DNA of 64,000 nucleotides from Diplocloster agilis (GTDB lineage Bacteria; Bacillota; Clostridia; Lachnospirales; Lachnospiraceae). The notes under the pieces were generated by a model that was given only the letters and a program-made list of their open reading frames with translations, was not told where the DNA came from and did not search any database. Position numbers and translations under genes: made by a program. Positions within the stretch are counted from its first letter, which is position 1. Every line of letters starts with the position of its first letter. The stretch is from the NCBI RefSeq assembly GCF_019042275.1, contig NZ_JAHQCW010000013.1, positions 1 to 64,000 of the forward strand, written 5' to 3'. This document shows, piece after piece, positions 54,637-62,084 of the stretch.

Positions 54637-56958
54637 GTGAATATAGAGGATATTATCAAAAAAATGACCCTGCATGAGAAGGTGATGTTCTGCACAGGTA
54701 AAAATTCCTGGAGAACACTGGACCTGCCACACCTCGGAGTGCCGTCTGTCCTGATGAGCGACGGCACCAGCGGGGTCCGGTTCCAGATGGGCTCTGACGA
54801 TCCAAAGCCTTCCACCTTTTATGACACATTAAGCGGCCGTTTCGACGACGAGAAAGCCCTTAACAATACCTGCGAGGCTACGGCATTCCCCTCCGGATCA
54901 GCCATCGCCTGTTCCTGGAACAAAGATCTGATCCGCCAGGTCGGCCGGGCCATCGCGGCCGAGTGCCGGGGTATCGGCATCCAGCTGCTGCTGGGCCCGG
55001 GTATCAATATCCGCCGGCATCCCCTGACAGCCCGGAACTTCGAATATTATTCCGAGGACCCCTGTCTGGCCGGCGACATGGCTGCCGCCATGGTAGAAGG
55101 TGTCCAGAGTCTGGGTGTGGGAACCTGCATGAAGCACTTCGCCTGCCACAATTCCGACACCCGCAGAACCCGTGTCAATGTAAAAGCGGAAGAAAGGGCT
55201 CTGCGTGAAATCTATCTGGCCCCCTATGAGCGGGTAGTAAAGAAAGCGGATCCCACCAGCGTCATGTCCGCGTATAACAAGATCAACGGCCAGGAGTGCA
55301 GCGGAGATAACCGCTATGTCCGCGACATTCTGAAAAAGGAATGGGGATTCGACGGCTGTGTCATCTGTGACTGGGGCGCCGTCAAAGATTCCGTGGAGGC
55401 CTCCAAAGGCGGCATTGACCTGCAGATGCCTTTAAGCCCTGCATCCTCCAAATATCTGGAAGAAGCGGTACAAGACGGCCGTCTCGATGAAGCGCTGCTG
55501 GATGAGCGCGTACGCAATATTCTGAAGCTGGTACAGCGCCTGTCGGAATCCGCGCCTGCCGATTCCGATACGGAGCCAGACTTTGACCGGCATCACAAGC
55601 TTGCCAGAGAGGCCGCTTCGGAAAGCATGGTCCTGCTGAAAAATGACCGGATACTGCCGATCCGGCCAGGTTTTGCTAAGAAGCTGGCTGTAGCCGGCCT
55701 GCTGGCCGAACAGCCGCTATACCAGGGAACCGGCTGCGCCATCGTCCGGGCCAAAGAGGTGGATATCCCTCTGACAGCCATCAAGCGCTACGCCGATGAA
55801 ATGGATATGGAAGTCACCTATGTCCCCGGCTACGGCGCGGATGGCACAATCGACCCGGATCAGCTTAAAAAAGCAGAGCTTGCCGCACGGGAGGCCGATC
55901 TGGTCCTGGTATTCGCCGGTTCCTTCCTGCCCGAGGAGGACGACGACTATAACCGTAAAAACATGGCGATCCAGGAGGGACATGAAGCTTTGATCCACGC
56001 AGTCTCCGGTGCCAATGAAAACACTGTGGTCATCCTGTCAAACGGGGACGTATGCGAAATGCCCTGGGAGGCGGAAGTAAAAGGGCTTCTGGACGTGTGG
56101 TACAGCGGGGAAGGCATGGGACAAGCGGTAGCCGATATCCTGTTCGGAGAAAGCAATCCCTCCGGCCGTCTCTCCGCCACCATTCCCTTCCGGTTAAGCG
56201 ACACTCCCGCCTATCTGGAATTCCCGGGCAATACGTTTGACCTGACCTACAATGAGGGCATCTATGTGGGTTACCGGTATTATGATAAAAAAGATGTGAC
56301 ACCCCGCTATCCTTTCGGTTACGGGCTGTCCTACACTAATTTTCACTATTCGGGCCTGAAGGCCGGCGATGACTACCGCGTTCCCGGGACCTACCGGGTC
56401 AGCGTGGACATCACGAACCGGGGGGCCTACGGCGGAAAGGAAGTCGCGCAGCTCTACATATCCCAGGCCGCTCCCGGACTGCCCCGTCCTGTGCGGGAGC
56501 TAAAAGCCTTCGAAAAGGTGTACCTGGAGCCGGGAGAGACAAAGACCGTCACCTTTGATTTGACGGAGAGAGACTTTGCCTATTATGACCCGGAATCCGC
56601 AGGCTGGGTCGTGGACTCCGATACCTTTATGATAGAGATCGGCGCTTCCAGCCGGGACATCCGGGAAAGTCATAAACTTCAGGTTTACAATGAGAAAAAG
56701 CCCGTGCGCAGATTGCGCAAAAACTGTGGTTTTGCGGAGCTTCTCTCCACGGAGCAGGGCAGGGAAATCTTCTATAATTTCCTGATAGAACGAAAACTGC
56801 TCACAAGGGATCAGATCAATCCTGAGACGGAAAAATCCTTCCTGTGGGCCTTCTGGCCGGTCCGTTGTTTTCTCGATATGGGCGCCGGTGAAATGATTAC
56901 TTACGAAATGATCGATGAGCTCATCGACCGGATCAATCAGGCATTGGGAAACGGTTAA
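54637..56958 (+). CDS. Beta-glycosidase, GH3 (with FnIII domain)
   Basis: 773 aa. KHFACHNSDTRR and the nucleophile Asp245 in VICDWGA; alpha/beta sandwich; FnIII-like C-terminal part; extra C-terminal ~80 residues beyond the usual end. No signal peptide. GTG start after ACGGAGG. Followed 27 nt later by the aminohydrolase gene. From 55043 on it lies inside the inverted duplication. Confidence 0.93.
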   Translation: MNIEDIIKKMTLHEKVMFCTGKNSWRTLDLPHLGVPSVLMSDGTSGVRFQMGSDDPKPSTFYDTLSGRFDDEKALNNTCEATAFPSGSAIACSWNKDLIRQVGRAIAAECRGIGIQLLLGPGINIRRHPLTARNFEYYSEDPCLAGDMAAAMVEGVQSLGVGTCMKHFACHNSDTRRTRVNVKAEERALREIYLAPYERVVKKADPTSVMSAYNKINGQECSGDNRYVRDILKKEWGFDGCVICDWGAVKDSVEASKGGIDLQMPLSPASSKYLEEAVQDGRLDEALLDERVRNILKLVQRLSESAPADSDTEPDFDRHHKLAREAASESMVLLKNDRILPIRPGFAKKLAVAGLLAEQPLYQGTGCAIVRAKEVDIPLTAIKRYADEMDMEVTYVPGYGADGTIDPDQLKKAELAAREADLVLVFAGSFLPEEDDDYNRKNMAIQEGHEALIHAVSGANENTVVILSNGDVCEMPWEAEVKGLLDVWYSGEGMGQAVADILFGESNPSGRLSATIPFRLSDTPAYLEFPGNTFDLTYNEGIYVGYRYYDKKDVTPRYPFGYGLSYTNFHYSGLKAGDDYRVPGTYRVSVDITNRGAYGGKEVAQLYISQAAPGLPRPVRELKAFEKVYLEPGETKTVTFDLTERDFAYYDPESAGWVVDSDTFMIEIGASSRDIRESHKLQVYNEKKPVRRLRKNCGFAELLSTEQGREIFYNFLIERKLLTRDQINPETEKSFLWAFWPVRCFLDMGAGEMITYEMIDELIDRINQALGNG

Positions 56959-56985
56959 TCCGATCGTGGCACAGGAGGAATCTCG

Positions 56986-58410
56986 ATGGACAGAATCTTA
57001 TTAAAAAACGCGTCGGCAGTCGTGACCTGCGACCCGGCGGATCATGTGTACTATGACTGCGATATCCTGATCGAAGGGCCGAAGATCCTTTGCATAGGTA
57101 AAAATCTGGATGCAAAGAAACAGGATACCCCGGGGAACCGCAGTCGTGCCGCGGACACGCAGATTATAAATGCCAGGGGGAAATTCGTATATCCCGGACT
57201 GATTAATACTCATCACCATTTTTTTCAGACTTTTGTCAGGAACCTGACGGCGATCGATTATCCCAACCTGATGGTGATGGACTGGATTGAAAAGATATAT
57301 CAGATATTCCAGATCATAGATTCCAAAGTCATCTACTACTCCACCCTGACTGCCTTCGCGGATCTGATCAAGCACGGCTGTACCTGCGCCTTTGACCACC
57401 AGTACTGTTACACGAAAAAGACGGGCAAAGAGCCGGTGGACAGGCAGATGGAAGCCGCCGAACTGCTGGGCATCCGCTATCACGCCGGCAGGGGCGCCAA
57501 CACCCTCTCCATATCCGAAGGCAGCTCCATCCCCGATAACATGCTGGAAACCACAGAGGAATTCTTAGTGGACTGTGACCGGCTGATCGGCAAATATCAC
57601 GATCCCCGTCCGTACTCCATGAGGCAGATCGTCATGGCCCCCTGCCAGCCTCTCAACTGCCGCCCGGAAACCTTCCGGGAGACCGTCCGCATGGCCCGGG
57701 ATAAGAAGGTGCGTATGCATACCCACCTGGGCGAGGGTGAAAATGAAGGGATGCTGGCCCGTTACGGCAAGCGGACCATGGACTGGTGCCAGGAGCTGGG
57801 CTTCATCGGACCGGATGTGTGGTACGCCCATGACTGGGAAGTGCTGCCGGAAGAATACCAGGTGCTGGCCGGGACCGGTACGGGGATATCCCACTGCCCG
57901 GCGCCCGCTGTGTTGGGAGGATTCCCCATCCTGAACCTGAAGGAATTGGATCAGGCCGGGGTACTGGTAAGCCTGGGCTGCGACGGTTCGGCTACCAACG
58001 ACAGCTCCAATCTGCTGGACTCCCTGCGCATGGCCTATCTGATGCAGGCCTATCATGCCAAGAAGCGAAATGGCTGTGTATCCGCCTACGATATGCTAAA
58101 GATAGCTACGGTGAACGGAGCGAAGACGCTGGGACGCACCGATCTGGGAAGTCTGGAGCCGGAAAAGGGAGCGGATCTGTTTTTGATTGACACGGAGAAC
58201 CTGGAGCTGTCAGGCGCCCTGCACGACCCGAAGAATCTCCTGGCCCGTGTGGGCCAGACCGGCCCCGTATGGATGACCATGATAAATGGAAAAATTGTCT
58301 ATCAGGACGGTGTCCTAAAGGGCGTGGACGAGAAGCGTCTGGCCGCTGAGGGCGAGGCTGTCTGCAGCAGAGTCATCCGCGCCAACAGCAGTGCCTTTTC
58401 AAACTTATAA
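56986..58410 (+). CDS. Aminohydrolase (8-oxoguanine deaminase/AtzB-like amidohydrolase superfamily)
   Basis: 474 aa. Metal-binding HxH in NTHHHFF (His76-78), HTH in MHTHLGEGE (His245, His247), a further His in YAHDW, and catalytic Asp333 in GCDGSATNDSSN. These fit the cytosine/guanine/atrazine-type deaminases, closest in pattern to 8-oxoguanine deaminase. AGGAGG precedes the ATG. Coupling with GH3 and a sugar importer suggests deamination of a heterocycle released from a glycoside. Confidence 0.85.
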   Translation: MDRILLKNASAVVTCDPADHVYYDCDILIEGPKILCIGKNLDAKKQDTPGNRSRAADTQIINARGKFVYPGLINTHHHFFQTFVRNLTAIDYPNLMVMDWIEKIYQIFQIIDSKVIYYSTLTAFADLIKHGCTCAFDHQYCYTKKTGKEPVDRQMEAAELLGIRYHAGRGANTLSISEGSSIPDNMLETTEEFLVDCDRLIGKYHDPRPYSMRQIVMAPCQPLNCRPETFRETVRMARDKKVRMHTHLGEGENEGMLARYGKRTMDWCQELGFIGPDVWYAHDWEVLPEEYQVLAGTGTGISHCPAPAVLGGFPILNLKELDQAGVLVSLGCDGSATNDSSNLLDSLRMAYLMQAYHAKKRNGCVSAYDMLKIATVNGAKTLGRTDLGSLEPEKGADLFLIDTENLELSGALHDPKNLLARVGQTGPVWMTMINGKIVYQDGVLKGVDEKRLAAEGEAVCSRVIRANSSAFSNL

Positions 58411-58424
58411 AGTAATTCAACAAG

Positions 58425-58481
58425 CGGCAGCTCCATTGCCCCGTCTGAATCAGCCGGGTTGAACACAGGGAGCTGTCGCAC
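58425..58481 (+). other. Hairpin between the aminohydrolase stop and element D
   Basis: GCGGCAGCTCC pairs with GGGAGCTGTCGC some 40 nt on, without a T-run. Possible 3' end structure. Confidence 0.35.
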
Positions 58482-58492
58482 TAACTTAGCGT

Positions 58493-58866
58493 TCTTCCGG
58501 GAGGCTTTGTATGTCCGCTGCTTACGGCTTGGAACCGCGGGCGGTATACGGGGACACTCCGGGTGGCCGGGTCCTTTTGTATCTCCCTGGAAGCGCGGAG
58601 GGCTAGCGCTGGAATACGCTAAGTGAAATCGAAAAGCCGGGTTCAGGAACCGAGCCTATTCACCAGGAACACGTGATGTGTTCCCGGTTCAGAGGCTCTT
58701 GCCCGTCGGACGTGAAGTCCGCCGTGCATCCTGAACCCGGTTTTCCGATTTCACTAAGCGTATTCACAGCCGCCCTATGCGCTCCCAGGGAGATACAAAA
58801 GGACCCGGCCACCCGGAGTGTCCCCGTATACCGCCCGCGGTTCCAAGCCGTAAGCAGCGGACATAC
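58493..58866 (+). repeat. Long palindromic element, copy D
   Basis: Outer arms 58509-58590 and 58785-58866 are a perfect 82-bp inverted repeat. The inner core follows the family pattern, with AACAC-GTGAT-GTGTT and GGAC-GTGAA-GTCC hairpins. A conserved flank CTTCCGGGAGGCTTTG extends it left. Orientation is that of the aminohydrolase gene; its right end abuts the unknown gene's stop codon. Confidence 0.88.
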
Positions 58867-58867
58867 G

Positions 58868-59323
58868 CTACCATTTTTGTAAATATTGGTGCAGCAATCT
58901 CATGAGTTCCATTCCGCTGCGGAAATAAACTTTGCGCCCTTTTACCCGTATCTCGCCCTGCATACTGGCCTGCTGCCGGTAATATACCCTTATTTCAACT
59001 CCTGTTTTTGCCGTGTTATCTCTTTCTCCGTCCGCTGCATGCAGGTCTTTCTTCGGAGTCCAGGCGGATAAGTCCAGAAAATACGGATTGCAGTTTTTTA
59101 AATTCCTGTGGTTAACGCTGGATTGGGGATAATTCACGGAATCCATAATGTCATCCATAATCAGCAATAGTTGATCCAGTCCATAAAAATCAAATTCCTG
59201 TTCGTAGTATAGACTATAGAGCTTACCGCAGGCGACCTTATTCTGGTATGATTGAAACTGCACATACATTGTGCGCGCGCATTCCGGAACGCATCCGTCA
59301 TCATATGTAAGGGCTTCTTCCAT
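58868..59323 (-). CDS. Unknown 151-aa protein (left copy)
   Basis: No recognised domain. Contains YGLDQLLLIMDDIMDSVNYPQSS, an amphipathic helix with a following Pro-Gln motif, four cysteines and a basic C-terminus (FRSGMELMRLLHQYLQKW). GGGAGG precedes the ATG, and a plausible promoter lies in the spacer. Lower GC than the operon beside it. The stop codon lies one base from the end of palindromic element D. Confidence 0.7.
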   Translation of the reverse strand: MEEALTYDDGCVPECARTMYVQFQSYQNKVACGKLYSLYYEQEFDFYGLDQLLLIMDDIMDSVNYPQSSVNHRNLKNCNPYFLDLSAWTPKKDLHAADGERDNTAKTGVEIRVYYRQQASMQGEIRVKGRKVYFRSGMELMRLLHQYLQKW

Positions 59324-59447
59324 ATTACCTACCTCCCTGAAATCAAAATCGGTTGCCAGTCACACTGGAGTTTCATAAAAGGACAGAAGATTTATTCTGT
59401 CTTGGACTACTTTCAAACGGTTAGTGCCGCATATGTAATTCTTATTA

Positions 59448-59476
59448 ATTTTACAATAATTTCCTACCTTTTACAA
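59448..59476 (-). promoter_or_regulatory. Promoter of the left unknown-protein gene
   Basis: Minus strand TTGTAA (59471-59476), 17-bp spacer, TAAAAT (59448-59453). It sits in the unique spacer, so it serves only the left copy in this orientation. Confidence 0.5.
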
Positions 59477-59518
59477 CATTTTTAGTTACATAACATATTT
59501 GGAAAGCGGACAGCAAGT

Positions 59519-59575
59519 AAAAAAAGGTGCGGAAAATAGACCGGAGGGTACCCGGTCTGTTTTCCGCACCTTTTT
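59519..59575. terminator. Bidirectional hairpin in the spacer
   Basis: A 24-bp stem (59521-59544 with 59552-59575), one G-U pair, 7-nt loop, with T-runs on both strands. Its strength suggests insulation of the two arms. Confidence 0.8.
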
Positions 59576-59719
59576 GCTGCTAATTGGAATGTGGATAAAA
59601 GGAAAATCAGAATTTTCGTTTTCAGTAATCTAAGTAACCAAGACAGAATAAATCTTCTGTCCTTTTATGAAACTCCAGTGTGACTGGCAACCGATTTTGA
59701 TTTCAGGGAGGTAGGTAAT

Positions 59720-60175
59720 ATGGAAGAAGCCCTTACATATGATGACGGATGCGTTCCGGAATGCGCGCGCACAATGTATGTGCAGTTTCAATCATACCAG
59801 AATAAGGTCGCCTGCGGTAAGCTCTATAGTCTATACTACGAACAGGAATTTGATTTTTATGGACTGGATCAACTATTGCTGATTATGGATGACATTATGG
59901 ATTCCGTGAATTATCCCCAATCCAGCGTTAACCACAGGAATTTAAAAAACTGCAATCCGTATTTTCTGGACTTATCCGCCTGGACTCCGAAGAAAGACCT
60001 GCATGCAGCGGACGGAGAAAGAGATAACACGGCAAAAACAGGAGTTGAAATAAGGGTATATTACCGGCAGCAGGCCAGTATGCAGGGCGAGATACGGGTA
60101 AAAGGGCGCAAAGTTTATTTCCGCAGCGGAATGGAACTCATGAGATTGCTGCACCAATATTTACAAAAATGGTAG
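59720..60175 (+). CDS. Unknown 151-aa protein (right copy)
   Basis: Identical to the left copy and transcribed away from the spacer. Upstream is a GACAGA/TCTGTC hairpin (59642-59661) and the same GGGAGG ribosome site. Unlike the left copy, no clear promoter is seen between the spacer hairpin and the start. Confidence 0.7.
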   Translation: MEEALTYDDGCVPECARTMYVQFQSYQNKVACGKLYSLYYEQEFDFYGLDQLLLIMDDIMDSVNYPQSSVNHRNLKNCNPYFLDLSAWTPKKDLHAADGERDNTAKTGVEIRVYYRQQASMQGEIRVKGRKVYFRSGMELMRLLHQYLQKW

Positions 60176-60176
60176 C

Positions 60177-60550
60177 GTATGTCCGCTGCTTACGGCTTGG
60201 AACCGCGGGCGGTATACGGGGACACTCCGGGTGGCCGGGTCCTTTTGTATCTCCCTGGGAGCGCATAGGGCGGCTGTGAATACGCTTAGTGAAATCGGAA
60301 AACCGGGTTCAGGATGCACGGCGGACTTCACGTCCGACGGGCAAGAGCCTCTGAACCGGGAACACATCACGTGTTCCTGGTGAATAGGCTCGGTTCCTGA
60401 ACCCGGCTTTTCGATTTCACTTAGCGTATTCCAGCGCTAGCCCTCCGCGCTTCCAGGGAGATACAAAAGGACCCGGCCACCCGGAGTGTCCCCGTATACC
60501 GCCCGCGGTTCCAAGCCGTAAGCAGCGGACATACAAAGCCTCCCGGAAGA
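60177..60550 (-). repeat. Long palindromic element, mirror copy of D
   Basis: Exact reverse complement of copy D. Carries the same 82-bp stem (60177-60258 with 60453-60534). Not an independent family member. Confidence 0.88.
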
Positions 60551-60632
60551 ACGCTAAGTTAGTGCGACAGCTCCCTGTGTTCAACCCGGCTGATTCAGAC
60601 GGGGCAATGGAGCTGCCGCTTGTTGAATTACT

Positions 60633-62057
60633 TTATAAGTTTGAAAAGGCACTGCTGTTGGCGCGGATGACTCTGCTGCAGACAGCCTCGCCCTCAGCGG
60701 CCAGACGCTTCTCGTCCACGCCCTTTAGGACACCGTCCTGATAGACAATTTTTCCATTTATCATGGTCATCCATACGGGGCCGGTCTGGCCCACACGGGC
60801 CAGGAGATTCTTCGGGTCGTGCAGGGCGCCTGACAGCTCCAGGTTCTCCGTGTCAATCAAAAACAGATCCGCTCCCTTTTCCGGCTCCAGACTTCCCAGA
60901 TCGGTGCGTCCCAGCGTCTTCGCTCCGTTCACCGTAGCTATCTTTAGCATATCGTAGGCGGATACACAGCCATTTCGCTTCTTGGCATGATAGGCCTGCA
61001 TCAGATAGGCCATGCGCAGGGAGTCCAGCAGATTGGAGCTGTCGTTGGTAGCCGAACCGTCGCAGCCCAGGCTTACCAGTACCCCGGCCTGATCCAATTC
61101 CTTCAGGTTCAGGATGGGGAATCCTCCCAACACAGCGGGCGCCGGGCAGTGGGATATCCCCGTACCGGTCCCGGCCAGCACCTGGTATTCTTCCGGCAGC
61201 ACTTCCCAGTCATGGGCGTACCACACATCCGGTCCGATGAAGCCCAGCTCCTGGCACCAGTCCATGGTCCGCTTGCCGTAACGGGCCAGCATCCCTTCAT
61301 TTTCACCCTCGCCCAGGTGGGTATGCATACGCACCTTCTTATCCCGGGCCATGCGGACGGTCTCCCGGAAGGTTTCCGGGCGGCAGTTGAGAGGCTGGCA
61401 GGGGGCCATGACGATCTGCCTCATGGAGTACGGACGGGGATCGTGATATTTGCCGATCAGCCGGTCACAGTCCACTAAGAATTCCTCTGTGGTTTCCAGC
61501 ATGTTATCGGGGATGGAGCTGCCTTCGGATATGGAGAGGGTGTTGGCGCCCCTGCCGGCGTGATAGCGGATGCCCAGCAGTTCGGCGGCTTCCATCTGCC
61601 TGTCCACCGGCTCTTTGCCCGTCTTTTTCGTGTAACAGTACTGGTGGTCAAAGGCGCAGGTACAGCCGTGCTTGATCAGATCCGCGAAGGCAGTCAGGGT
61701 GGAGTAGTAGATGACTTTGGAATCTATGATCTGGAATATCTGATATATCTTTTCAATCCAGTCCATCACCATCAGGTTGGGATAATCGATCGCCGTCAGG
61801 TTCCTGACAAAAGTCTGAAAAAAATGGTGATGAGTATTAATCAGTCCGGGATATACGAATTTCCCCCTGGCATTTATAATCTGCGTGTCCGCGGCACGAC
61901 TGCGGTTCCCCGGGGTATCCTGTTTCTTTGCATCCAGATTTTTACCTATGCAAAGGATCTTCGGCCCTTCGATCAGGATATCGCAGTCATAGTACACATG
62001 ATCCGCCGGGTCGCAGGTCACGACTGCCGACGCGTTTTTTAATAAGATTCTGTCCAT
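60633..62057 (-). CDS. Aminohydrolase, mirror copy
   Basis: 474 aa, identical to the protein encoded at 56986-58410, with the same metal-binding motifs. Preceded on its strand by the mirrored GH3 gene. It may be a true second gene or an assembly duplicate. Confidence 0.8.
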   Translation of the reverse strand: MDRILLKNASAVVTCDPADHVYYDCDILIEGPKILCIGKNLDAKKQDTPGNRSRAADTQIINARGKFVYPGLINTHHHFFQTFVRNLTAIDYPNLMVMDWIEKIYQIFQIIDSKVIYYSTLTAFADLIKHGCTCAFDHQYCYTKKTGKEPVDRQMEAAELLGIRYHAGRGANTLSISEGSSIPDNMLETTEEFLVDCDRLIGKYHDPRPYSMRQIVMAPCQPLNCRPETFRETVRMARDKKVRMHTHLGEGENEGMLARYGKRTMDWCQELGFIGPDVWYAHDWEVLPEEYQVLAGTGTGISHCPAPAVLGGFPILNLKELDQAGVLVSLGCDGSATNDSSNLLDSLRMAYLMQAYHAKKRNGCVSAYDMLKIATVNGAKTLGRTDLGSLEPEKGADLFLIDTENLELSGALHDPKNLLARVGQTGPVWMTMINGKIVYQDGVLKGVDEKRLAAEGEAVCSRVIRANSSAFSNL

Positions 62058-62084
62058 CGAGATTCCTCCTGTGCCACGATCGGA

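Larger units (their letters stand above)
55043..59405. repeat. Left arm of a large inverted duplication
   Basis: Every feature here recurs in reverse at mirror positions (x and 119043-x). Encoded proteins are identical and sampled DNA is identical base for base. The inner end is sharp at 59405 (…GTCTTGG). The outer end lies beyond the window, so the arm is at least 4363 bp; copies of the start of the GH3 gene may also be duplicated off-window. Confidence 0.95.
59406..59637. other. Unique 232-bp spacer between the duplication arms
   Basis: Single-copy sequence, AT-rich on the left, with a minus-strand promoter (59448-59476) and a 24-bp hairpin (59521-59575). The right part has no promoter that I could identify. 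Confidence 0.85.

Noticed and set aside
59642-59674. TCTTCTGTCCTTTT stretch similar to promoter P2
   Set aside because: Orientation relative to the gene is reversed and TTCTATAAT is missing; a single 14-base match is not enough.
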